Shown here one piece after another: positions 23,401 to 35,000 of a DNA stretch of 64,000 nt. Below the pieces are notes generated by a model that saw nothing but the letters and a program-made list of their open reading frames with translations, was not told the DNA's origin and made no database searches. How positions within the stretch are numbered: the stretch's first letter is position 1; the number at the start of each line of letters is the position of its first letter. Origin of the DNA: Gyrodactylus bullatarudis (Eukaryota > Platyhelminthes > Monogenea > Gyrodactylidea > Gyrodactylidae). The stretch spans positions 469,977 through 533,976 of the forward strand of contig SSNU01000063.1 of assembly GCA_012064415.1 (NCBI GenBank), written 5' to 3'. Made by a program: the position numbers and the translations under genes.

Positions 23401-25380
23401 TTATCTTTTAATGGCATACTCCAGCTGCATCCGTCTTCCCAGAAAATGGGTCGTATTGGAAAGAGATTTGATAGCCTTCTATGGAAAATAAAATCAGTTT
23501 TAATTAAAATACTACTATTAGTTGCTACAGTAATATAAAGCCTTAGTTCATTAGTGATTTAAGTACTCCTAAATATTCTTACTTCAGCATTGTCTTCACT
23601 ATCGAATTCGGCAAAACCAAATCCTTTAATTTGACCATCTGGTTTCCTAGGAAGTCTGACTTTGATGAGGCCACCAATGGGTTTAATAATCTTGTAGATT
23701 TCATCCTCAGTTGCTTGGAAAGAGAGGTTCCTGATTATAATAACGGAATTTCTTTCAATCTTCTTTTTGGGATTTTCTTTGATTGGAGAATTATTATTCT
23801 GAGAAATTTCGGGTTTATTTTCTAAATTTTCTGCTTTTACGTTATTTTTTCTCATGTTCTGCCTATTTAATTCACGTTGTTTCCTGCTCAGCTTTTTATT
23901 GTTTTTCTTAGTCTCTTCAGTACCCTCGGTTTTTTCTATGGCATGTTTCTTTACAGCATTTGGAGTTTCATCTGCTCCGCTAGAGTTTGTTTTCTCATTT
24001 TTTAATTTTTTCTTGCTTGGAGGTTCATTAGGATCAGTTTTAATGGGCTTCTTGTCAGAATCTATTTTTCTAAAAATAAACTTGATTTTTTTTAAAGAAA
24101 TTGGTATAAATTAGGTGAAACCGACTTTTGATCAACATCAATCACATCATCCATAAAGATACCTACTGGAGCCCATTGCAATAAGAGAATCATTTCTTCG
24201 TATTTCTCATAGGCTAAGCAGTTGTAAACATTTTTAGCAATCTGAGAATTCGAGTACCTCAGAAAAGCAAGTAGACCAAATGGACAAATGATATTCTTTG
24301 TTGGTTCTTCAATTTTTATTTTTAAGGAGGCAGCCTTTTTCGTAATAAATGATAAAAGTGCTTGCAGTTTACAATTGTAAGGTAAATTCTTTACAATTAT
24401 TGTGTTGCTGCAAATTTGTCTGGAAACCAGTGAACTATCTTTGATTTCGCGTTTCCTCTTTCCATCCAGAAGACTAGCTGCCTGTTTGTCTGCTTCATCG
24501 AGAAGATCTACGTTTACTTTTGATTCTCTGAGAAACTTTTTCAACTCATTCACAAGTTGAGACTCTGCTTGAGTAAGCCTGACCAAGGTGTCTGGACATT
24601 TCGGAGAATTAACGTCTTCTTTGGATATTTGAAAGCGTTCGCATAAATAATCGACAACAATGTTGGGGGATATAAAAAATGCATTCCAGTTGAAATTTAT
24701 GCTTGAAGAAAGTTTAAGATCTTGATTCTTTTTCTTTAAATATTTACTCAAATAGTTATCTTCTTTGCCGGCGAAATCCTTGTTTCGCAACCTCTCTTCA
24801 ATGCCTGGTAAGATATGCAAGAGTTTGCCTTTGAAGTCAGTCTTATCAAGAGCTTTGTAAGCTTTTACCGCTTCTTTAGGGAACATGTAAACTATATGAG
24901 CGAATCCCTTGATTTTCTTTTTAGAGTGATCATAAGGTAGATCCAAGAGAGTGATAGTTCCATAAGTACTGAATAAATCACTTAGATCCTTTTCTGTTAT
25001 TTCGAATGAAAGATTTCTGATGAATAATTGACCACTGTTGAGAATTTCACTTTCAATTTCTTCGGGTGTCTTACGGGGAAATTCATTCGTTTTAGTCTTG
25101 GGCTCTTTGGGATTCTCTACGAATATATCTTCATTGTAATCTTTACATTTGAAGGGACATGTTTTATTGTTATTAACACTTTCTTTTACAGCTGTGATAT
25201 CTTTTGTTGATCTAAAATATGCAACAGCTACCCCTCTTTTTAAAAAAGACAAGGCTTTGCACTTGATTGGCTTTAGAAAATTTTTAATGTCATGCTAGAT
25301 TATTAAAGAACACGACTTACAGTTTTATATTCTATCGGAATGTTATAAATTAACACACGGTATTTAGTCACATTTTCCAT
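23401..25380 (-). CDS. RBM19: RBM19/Mrd1-like multi-RRM protein, reduced domain set
   Basis: Nucleolar RNA-binding protein; in the family it organises U3-dependent pre-rRNA processing for the small ribosomal subunit. Exons 25380-25321, 25294-24126, 24069-23583 and 23478-23401 join in frame to 597 residues. Four RRM-type segments are visible. The N-terminal one (about 8-60: YRVLIYNIP ... FLKPIKCKALSFLKRGVAV) resembles RRM2 of human RBM19. About 107-184 (GQLFIRNLSFEITEKDL ... KGFAHIVYMFPKEAVKAY) matches RRM3. About 316-398 (TIIVKNLPYN ... LLQWAPVGIF) matches RRM4, and 518-597 (VIIIRNLSFQATEDEI ... KGFGFAEF ... GRRMQLEYA) matches the last RRM. The human protein has about 960 residues and six RRMs; counterparts of RRM1 and RRM5 are not seen. 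A lysine-rich region separates the last two RRMs. The start codon lies 90 bp from the divergent neighbour. Confidence 0.87.
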
Positions 25381-25470
25381 ATTTATAACTTCTGTTGATT
25401 AAAAGATAAAACAAATTTTTCTTTCCGGTTGTTTTAAACATTTCGCTCCATTGTTGTAAACACAAGGTCG
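25381..25470. promoter_or_regulatory. shared RBM19/bZIP-like 5' interval
   Basis: Start codons of two divergent genes are 90 bp apart. This is the tightest head-to-head pair in the window and must hold both 5' UTRs. Confidence 0.5.
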
Positions 25471-25938
25471 ATGATGGTTAAGAGTCACGCTGAATTACAC
25501 TCAGGTATGCACAAACCTAAAAGAGTACTTCAAGTTTCCAAACTCAGCAATAGTACTGCTGCTCTTACAGCGCGTCAGTACAGGAATAACAAAAGAATGG
25601 AATTCGAGAACTTGAAGCATCAACTGAATGAGGCTCTAAAGCAAATGGAACACTACAAAATGCTCTATGAAATAACTCAGTCTTCTCTTATGGATTTATC
25701 TCAAAAGTTAGTAATAAGTCAACCTAGCAGACTCAGAACTGAGTCTTTTACTAGTGATCAAACCAATTCCGGATGTTCTCCATATGGGAGTGAGTCTCCC
25801 ATAAGTCCTTGTCTTATTCATGAACAGGCTCCTAAAAACGAAGATATTTGTCCTGCCTCAGACGTTTCGCTCTCTATGTTCAATTTACCTGACTGGGAAG
25901 GTGTCCTGATGGATCAAGAGGATCAGGAGCATTTTTAA
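25471..25938 (+). CDS. small intronless protein with bZIP-like basic/coiled segment
   Basis: 155-residue single-exon frame. Residues 27-42 read NSTAALTARQYRNNKR, which follows the spacing of a bZIP basic region (N-x2-AA-x3-R) although one basic position is Tyr. A helical, Leu/Met-spaced stretch (about 43-80: ENLKHQL, EALKQME, SLMDLSQKL) could be a short, imperfect zipper. The rest is Ser/Pro-rich, and the C-terminus is acidic with FNLPDWEGVLMDQED, the sort of segment found in transactivation domains. No family is recognised with confidence. It could instead be a plain coiled-coil protein. Coding status is supported by a clean long frame, ordinary codon use and the tight divergent position beside RBM19. 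Confidence 0.6.
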   Translation: MMVKSHAELHSGMHKPKRVLQVSKLSNSTAALTARQYRNNKRMEFENLKHQLNEALKQMEHYKMLYEITQSSLMDLSQKLVISQPSRLRTESFTSDQTNSGCSPYGSESPISPCLIHEQAPKNEDICPASDVSLSMFNLPDWEGVLMDQEDQEHF

Positions 25939-27112
25939 ATTTTATTTCCTCCAGATGAACTTATTTGATAAATTAACATTCCCTTAGCCGCACGATTTTA
26001 TGGCCTCTCCCCCTATTTTCTATTTGAACAAAATTTGTAAATCATTGTTGAAATTTTTCTTATTTTAACTTTTCAGTTAACCCGGTATCTTCTTCCTAAT
26101 AATTTTCCATATCATAACGCATTGCACAGATTAACAAGAAAGTCAATACCTCGCTCTGTGATTGACTGGACATAGGGAGCCAAAAGTGTAATTTGCCAAA
26201 TCTAAACAATCCGGTAAGGATAAATTGAAAACATTCCACCCCTTTACTACATAATGTATTTAACACAATGTAGTCGAATGTGATTCTGAGTCCTTCGTCT
26301 ATTGTCTGTCTTGATTGACTTACATTCTAAAGTTTGCATAGTAAGTGGCCTCTAAATGTAAATTATCTGGCCCACTAATCTATATTTCATACCCGTTTTA
26401 TACAAAACCAATACCAAGCAATGCAAATGATTGGACAAGCTGGCTGACAGATACTTCATATCCTGTGTACATAATGTATAAACTACTGCTACTACTAATT
26501 AGATTTGATTAAAGAAATATATTCTTTGTGCAGAATGACATCCTAGTGATTCATAGTGAGTTCTTTTCAATTTAAATATACTTAGGAATTATTCTAGTTT
26601 TGATTACCACTTATATAGATGTGTGAAACTCATCCAAAATGAGATTCTCTCACAGGACTATGTTCAATGAAAGATTGTAAGCATCTATATCATCTATATC
26701 AATCTAAGCTCACTATTCATTCGAGATAGTTCGTCACTTCTCAAGTTTTTTAAAATATATATACTTAGAGTCTCATGCACTCAAAATAATTGATTTGAAT
26801 CAACTACTTTGAACTTGGAAATTATATGCGTAAAAACAAAGTGTTAAACAGTACTAAAGCAGGTTATTCTATAAAGAAAAAGTATTGTCATTCATTATTC
26901 TAACGTTTGAATGATTCAATAAGAATAGCATTTCAAAAAGAACAAACTAACGCCTAGTATTAAAGTTGTCTTATCACTCATATCAAAGAGTAAATATTCT
27001 TTGAGTTCTGAAAATACTGTATTATATACTTGAAATAATTTTTATATGAAAAATCTAATAAATATCATTTTTAATTTTCATTTTGTCATCTCTTTTCATC
27101 TGGCGATGCAAA
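25939..27112. other. convergent intergenic region
   Basis: AT-rich spacer and 3' UTR sequence between the bZIP-like gene and the RGS gene, which point toward each other. I see no coding or RNA feature. Confidence 0.55.
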
Positions 27113-28918
27113 TCAAGATTTGTTGAGATCTATTGGGTTTAGTTGGGGTTGGGCTAATGATTGTTGACCAACTGTTTGTTGTCCTTGTGAAGACGGTAAA
27201 TGCCGCCCAGTCTTTGATACAGTATTATCGATGGCCTGTTTCAACAAAATCTGATAGTCATCTGATCGAAGAAATCTCACATAACTATCATTTTTCATTA
27301 ACGCATGAATGTGATCCTGAGCCTCGTCAAAGGCAAACTCATTTGGTTCCTTTAAAAAAATTTATTTTATACATATATATTTCAGATTTGAATAAAATTC
27401 TTCAAATTTCTATAAAATCTTGTTGTTCTTGTTACATGAGAGTAAATTTGAGGAATTAAAAAAGTACTAAAAAGAATATATACCTTGCAGTTATTTTCTG
27501 TTGTATTCATTGTTTTTCTATCAATGTTTATTTCACTTGCGGCATTTTTGCCCAGAAATTCGTCGAATATTTGCTTTACCCTCTTCTGGATTTGTGAGCG
27601 AGGACCATACTTGAATTCATTGACTGCAACATAAAAGGCAAGATTCTCTCCTGAAAATTCTTTCTCAAGGAATTTGTAAAAATTATAACGTCCTATGGGA
27701 TCTCTTAGGAGATGATCAAAGTTTGCTGACCACATACGTATCTAAAATACAAACATGCTCAATGGATTATTCTTGGAAATGTGTAATTAATTATTGTTTC
27801 TATGACAAAATTTAATTGCATTCTGTGTTTACCTGTCTAATTGTGATTGTTTTGGGTAAATTATGCGACTCTAATGTCAATAAATCTCTATACCATGATG
27901 TAGAATCTTCGCTACAAGAATCTACCCTGGTGATTGAGCCATATTGAATTCTCAAGGGGCAATAGGACTTTGGCCAAACACTCTCTGCTGCACTTAGGGA
28001 AACTGCTCCGCTTCCAGTTGAATCGGTAATACACCAGGGATTAATAATATCTGATGGCTCTGAATACCAGTCGAAAGTAGAATTTTCCAGTGTACTAGCC
28101 ACCAAATTTTCCAAAGTCTTTTTGTCGCTAAATGTCTTAATCTTGGTTGGGAACATTCTGGATTTCTTCTGAGTTTTGGGCTTTGATCTTTCAAAATTCT
28201 TGGGTAAGTTGTCTTCAAGGCGGAATTTACGGGAGGGCGGAGGACGATGCACTCTCCAGAAAGCTCGTTCCTGGGCATCGATAACAATGCGATCACCTCT
28301 CTTTCGTTCTTTTCCTAAACGCACTTGCTCCTCCGCCTGTACATATACAAACTCCCATCTGAAATTAAATTTCAAAATTAAGTAAACAAACGACGATACG
28401 GTAGTTATTTAACAAACTTATCGCATAGCATTTTTTCTAATCTATTTAAAGCCGATTGTTCATATTCTTCTAAGCCATATTTTTGTCTGCTCCTCATAGT
28501 TCTTTTCACAAGGTATATTGCGTAGTCAATGACGTCTGGCTTTGAAATTTTGGAAACCCAAAAATAAGGAGCTTGAAATCTATAAAGAGCATTATGGTCA
28601 TCTTTGACATGCATAGACTTATGATCTCCGATTGAATAAATGTATCCATAATAAACAAATAGGTTAGCTAAGTGGTTAGCCTCATTAAAGTCTGTAAGTT
28701 CAAAATAGTTTCCCAGCCAATTTATTAAGTCTGATCCGCTGATTGCGGCCGGGATAGTTGTTAAAAACAATTTTTGAGATCTTACAAATGAAGAATTTAT
28801 TTTACTTGAAAGGAATACCAGTTTCTGGGTGCTGCATATTTCCTATAATCTCTTCAATTTTCTGCAACTCAATATGTCGAGTGTACATGAGAAAATCAAT
28901 TCCTTGATTGGTGAACAT
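27113..28918 (-). CDS. R7-family RGS protein (RGS9/RGS11-like)
   Basis: GTPase-activating protein for Gi/o alpha subunits; R7 members act with Gbeta5 in neurons and photoreceptors. Exons 28918-28806, 28780-28418, 28358-27833, 27741-27484 and 27349-27113 join in frame to 498 residues, close to RGS9-1 (484). The N-terminus [17 protein letters not shown] leads into a DEP domain (about 20-110: [31 protein letters not shown]). A DHEX-type stretch follows ([38 protein letters not shown]). The RGS domain (about 336-460) has [50 protein letters not shown]. The Ggamma-like region between (about 210-300) is poorly conserved except for NPWCITD. The first intron would be only 25 nt. The DEP/RGS wording is closest to RGS9 and RGS11, but arthropod R7 orthology is not settled here. 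Confidence 0.9.
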
Positions 28919-29068
28919 AAATTTTAAATCAATTAAAGATAAATAATGAATTCAATTGATCAATAAAAACAAGATTTCTTCCCAGTAACTATACTGATAT
29001 ATTTTTCAAGGTGCAAATTCGAATGCATTTTCTTTATGAAGGGCTGAGCTGATCACTCCATCATCAAC
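28919..29068. promoter_or_regulatory. shared RGS/membrane-protein 5' interval
   Basis: 150 bp between the RGS start codon (28918, minus) and the membrane-protein start codon (29069, plus). Divergent arrangement suggests a bidirectional promoter. No motif is assigned. Confidence 0.45.
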
Positions 29069-32000
29069 ATGAGGCTAATTTGCCTCACTCTATTAGCTAT
29101 CTATACAAATTATATATTGTCCTTGCCCTATATGTGTTCATTCACAAATTTTGATTCATGTACAACTAGAGCATCCAATAAAACATGGAATTTTTTAGGA
29201 TCAGTTATTGCCAACTACGAGAATCTTATTCATAACTATAATCAACAAGTCAGTTTTAAGTTTTTTTTGATAAATGTATTTTTGGCCTTGTATTTAGTTT
29301 TTTTTAACGTAGATTGAATTAAATTACCCTCAAAACTATCAGTTGTGCATGAACAACGAATCTTACAATTCAAAAGAGAACACCACTCTCGAGATAAATC
29401 TTCCTGATGATGTTACGACGCCAATAAATTTATGTTTTCGCATGAAACTATCATTCAAAAGTGTCAATATACAAAAAAATCCACTTAACTTTTTCAATCA
29501 AAGTATTCGTATAATTTTCTCCAATCAAATAAATCATTCTATCCAAGCAACTTGTCTGGAAGATGAAAATAAAATCCCAAAGGCTCCTTCATATTCCTTG
29601 AGTTTCTCAGAGATTTTCATAAATGAGGAGAATATTCCCATTGGTCCATTCCAAGATTCCATTGCCAAGTTCCAGATGCCGATTGAGCTGCAAACTTCTA
29701 GCGATCTCAATACTCCCATAAAGATTAAAGGTACTATTGGCTCATGCATCCATGAGTACGAGATTGAAAAATACAACTTGAATGATGAAGGTACCAAAAA
29801 ATGTCCCATGGAATTGACATTTCCCAATTTGAATTCAGATTCCTCCTTCAAGGTGCCTGAATATCGGATTAAATTCGACAAATGGAACAGGATTATTCTC
29901 CTAAATGGGAAATCTGTCATACGAAATGACATGCAGGATAATGTGAAAAAGTAATTTCGATTTTCCCTCCTAATCTTGCTCAGTTATTCATCTACTCTGT
30001 GATATGAGAAAAACGATAAATCTTTTTTCTGCTTAGTTACGATAAAACATTCTCTGCATGGCCTAAATATTATTCCTTTATCGATAGTTATTTTGGTTTA
30101 TTTTTTACAACTTGACATTTATCAATAATTTTACTCCAATTTCAGATCCATGTTGGTTAGCACTTGGCGGTTTGACTTGAACAAGGTTGTATTTTCAACC
30201 ATTGGCCTCATCTTTGGAATCTTGTTCATTATAACAATGGCATTTACAATCGCTTTGAGTAAGCGACAGACAAAGAAAGCCCTCAAAATGAAACGCATGG
30301 AGATTTTGAATATGAAAAAAAACAACAATCTTGACGAGAATTCAATCCCAAAGCCGTCTGCCCCACCACCTCCACCGGGCTCAAATTCTTCCAGCCTCTG
30401 TTCAAATAGGAATAATAACACTTTTACAATTCACTCAAACCATGAAGGTGTAAGTAAATTATAACTTATTCTCACAATGAAAATTCTTTTTGAAAGAACC
30501 TTCTTCTAGGCCTCATTAAAATATTCTTGAGACAATATTCATCTTCCTTTACACCTTTTAATTAATTTATCGATAATTAATCGATCATTGGGCTGTATTG
30601 CTCCTGTTTCTTGAGCATGGTTTATTTACATACATGAAGAATAATAATATCCTTTCCACTTTCTGAAATTCTGACTCAGAATGGGATGAGTTATTTTATA
30701 AAACTCTAATAAAATCTCTGCATAAGAAACATAAAATCTAAATTAATAAAAGTCATCTGACTCTTAACAATGGTATAATTATCATAATTATGATATATCA
30801 GTGCAAAAATGAACACAAAGCTAATTTATGTCTCCTAGAGAACTACGATTTATTATTATTTTTAAGATAAAGAGAAGAAAATATAATTTCTCTTATCGAT
30901 TCTATATCAATGCAATAAATTCTCGGTAATTTTCTCTCCTGTTGTTCTAAAAGTTGGTGATGCCCCTGTTGTTCATAGGAGTAAGAGAATCTACATTCAA
31001 TATTCCCCGAAAGATGAACTCAGGTCATAATTTCATGGGTTGTTATCGCAAATATTCATCTCTCATTTCTCATTCTCAATTATTAACAAGTTTTTGTTCT
31101 CAAGTCCATTTTATTTCGTTCTAAATTCCAACAATAAAATCTCATCATGTTTAATTCTCGCAACTATGGAAACCTATTGAATTAATTTGATTCATTTGAC
31201 CTTTGTGAGGTGTGTAAATGTGTGATCATAGATTTCCTTGTCTCCTTTTCAACCTTTAAATAAAAACCTTTGAAAACAACAACATGAAGAAAATTACCCT
31301 AGGCTTACTGTGTGATTAAAGAGAGAGAATAATCCTGCAGACATCACCAGACATGCACTTGAAATTATGAGTAAAATGAACTAAAAAGATGTTAACCTCA
31401 AGCATAATATACTACAGAATGTATATAATTCACTTATCATCATCATCATTTATGGCCTTTTGCTAGCTTATTTTATTGAATTTGTGTCCTTAGATTCTCT
31501 TAACAATGGATTATTCTAAATCTAAGGTTAGCAAACTGATATCTCTCTCTCTCGTGTGTGTGTGTAAAACACCTGCTGTTATAGTTTTCCACATTTCTCA
31601 CGCCATAGCTCTCTCCTTTTTATTCCCAAACCTTTTACATGTATAACTCTCCTTCCATGGAATCATACAAGGCTCCATCTTGATCTCAAGTTGGATTGAA
31701 TTCCTCCACTCACACCTGTCATCATCATGGAATTTATTCATGTTTTTTATCCATCTCTCTTGTCATGTAATAACTAACAATTACTTTATACATTACCATT
31801 TTCAAATTCATCCATATTATTCATTCATTCTCATTCATCTTTATTAATTTAATTTAGAATAAAACCAACACAAACAGTTCCGGAAGTCGGAATAATAATG
31901 ATTCACTTCAAGAGTTATCCATCGGATCTGATTCCGTGAGTTTACACACATACACACATTTAATCATATCATATTGAGAGAAATTGTCTTGTTTACTCTT

Positions 32001-35000
32001 GATGATTTTCTTTCTCAAGGATCTATCTCATATATATATTCATATGAGTCATTCGTGTTATATTTTCTGGCATTCCTCTCTCTCTCTTCATTTAAAATTG
32101 AGACTTGACTCTTTTCACTCAATTCATGATGTTAATTTTACTATTTATTAAAGATGTAACAACCTACTTTAAAAACCTACTCAAACAACAATACTATGAC
32201 TTCTTGACATTATTTTATTCAAGATCAAGTATCAAAATGCTTGTCCATGATAATATTCAAGTTTAAAGATGAGACTTTTTTAAAAATGCCGCCACTCATT
32301 TCTTGACTATTTCTGAGTTGTACTGGCTTAATTTCTGAGAGTTTTTCAAAATGTTTTCATGCCAAAACCTAATAAGATTTATTGATTTTTTCTTATTGAA
32401 AATTCCAAACTGACCATCAAGTCATGTTACTTTTTCAAAATTAATAACTGAAAAATGATGAAGATCAAGTGACTTTAAAATGCGTATCACATTTCCTCCA
32501 TATCATACATGACATGGGTTTTCCCATTCACCCTGAATCAATGCAAAGAAATGCATTCCAAGATAATTGACGATAAGGTTTATTATCCTATAAAGTACAA
32601 AAAAGTGCACATAAATTAGGTCAGCATCTCAACCTTCATCTTCTTTCCTTTCAATTCTAATCTCAGAGTTCCCATGAATTTAAAAAAGTGTCTTGTCAAA
32701 TAATTATTTATAAATCACGTAGAATAATTATACAATTTCTGTCTCTCAAGCTTTTATCCCCTCTAAAAGAATCCAGAAAATACTTTTTTTTCAAAAAGAA
32801 TAACTAACAAAATAGGTAGACATGAAGAAAAGTTTGTCTGAGAATATTTTTTTTGTTTGGCTGATTTATTCTTTTTATTCAAATAAGAAATAAAATCGAC
32901 TTTCTTCTCTCCCTTTTGTCGCTAAATACACTCGGTAATTAAATCTTCCATAACTATCACCATCATCATTAATTAAAAAGACTTTTCCTGTGAAAAATAT
33001 TCAAATTTGGGACTTTTTCCCGAACCAAGCCAAGAGGTAGAACAAGAGATGGAACAAACCGAGACAATCCATCCTGAACATTACAAGAAGCTGTTCTTTA
33101 GGGAATTTCTTTCTTTAGACCTACAAAAAAACATTCTAGTTAGAATTCAATTATTATTAGTGCATTCATGATTGATTGTAATTGTTTTAAATGAGGCTAA
33201 TAATATGACATAATATTAGTACAGTACTATTCTTGCCAACACGACCATCAATCAAAAAGTATTTTTGTTTAGAAAAAAACACTTCTTCGCATTGATAGTT
33301 TTAGTAAAATACTTGCATTATTAATACCGAATATCCTGTATTCTTTTTCTCGTATAATGAAATCCTGAATTTGTGTAAAAACAAATACAGTATTGTAGTT
33401 TCATCGTTTTTGTTGGAATATTTCTTGAAAAATTCATGGCCGGAATATGGATCAACAAAAGTATGCATTCTTCATACATCAGAAATTCTTGGATCGATCT
33501 TCTTTCTCATCAATTGGTATGTATGAACTCAAAAATGCCAAAATAGGACAGCTATACTTTTCATATTGGTTATTTCAGTTATGCGGGCTATGTAAATGCA
33601 CTTTTTTTCTTCTCAATTCCTTTCCTACGATCTAAACTTTATCACTTTATGAAGAAATAACTATAGACTATGGGAATATTGATTATGTTTTTAACTTTAT
33701 TATGAGAATCATATTCGAGAATGACCTCATTTCTATTTGCCTTCAAGATTTAGGATGGTTAAACATACTTCTCAAACAAGAAGTAAGATTGAATTGTGAT
33801 ACATCTTTCATCTCTTATTAGAGAAGAAGTTATCAACAACTGATAAAAGTTATTGATTACATTCACATTCGGGTGTTACTGCAAGCTATCACCTTTTTTG
33901 CAATCAAAAACAGTGTATCTAGATCAATTCATTGCTACCATTCATTAAAGACTCACAAATTAAACATATTCTACGTTCTCTTTTGTTTTGTTTCACAGAC
34001 ATTCTACTTGTGTATTGTCTTACACATGCATCAGATTGTGTTAACTACTAGGCTTAATGTATGCAATATGCATTTAATTCACAACAACTCATCCATCTCA
34101 GGAATAAAAGTACACTCTTCAAGAGGACATGTTGTCTTTTATTGTGACATGTTGGCCTGCTTTCATTGGCCAATAAACAAAAATCATTCGACAATTGTCC
34201 TCTTACAAATTGCTGAGGAATAATAAGTACAATCCTTAGTTTTATCCTACATGCCTGAATTGAAGGAATATGAGGGTGAATATGATTTTATTGCCCACTT
34301 GAAATTCTCCGGTTACATAAAACATTCACACATGATCTAAACTTCCCTCTGATAGAAGAAGGGTGAACAAAGCATTTTTATATGGATCATATGACATTAC
34401 TAAATTGGCTTCCTTCCAGCTAGAAATATTTGTTATGATTTCCCATTAACCAATGTTGGGCACAGTCAGACAACATAAAGGAAAAAGCAGACTTGCACAT
34501 GTAAAAATACAGGATTAGAATATTTCTCTCCAAAAAAAAAAACAGTCATGCTTCAATTAGGATAATTTAATTAAAATACAAAAATTTAATTCACTCTACG
34601 CACAAGTAACAAGATTCTATACTCACTTCCGTTCTGGTTCTTTCAAATCATTTTAGGGACAATCAAAGTTATCTTTGCATTCGCCAATCTCTCTTGTTTT
34701 ATACCATTCAAATTTCTAAATACCATACCAATCGATACGATCATGATAAGATGTGGTAATGTCGAATCGATAGAGACTTTAAATCATTATTTGTATTGGC
34801 TTTTTCCGTTTGAAAATTAATTCAAACAAGTAAATAATTATCGCTTTGAGACCTTTGCAAATTTTTCATGTAACAAATGTATCATTTCTATCTTTCAACA
34901 ACGTCTGGGAATTATTTATTACATTGATTTAACTCAAGTTACATTTTTACATCTCAATCAAATCGAATAATTTCTTCTCTTTAGATTACGAATAATCCTA

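Noticed and set aside
24070..24125. RBM19 splice donor at TCG|GTTTCA
   Set aside because: It leaves phase 0 and the next exon then hits a stop; the donor two codons earlier (CAA AA|GTCGGT) keeps the frame.
29534..29932. 132-codon minus-strand frame
   Set aside because: Antisense shadow of exon 2 of the membrane-protein gene.
33873..34223. 116-codon open frame on the plus strand
   Set aside because: Lies in an intron of the membrane-protein gene, has no domain, and its composition looks like translated AT-rich noncoding DNA.
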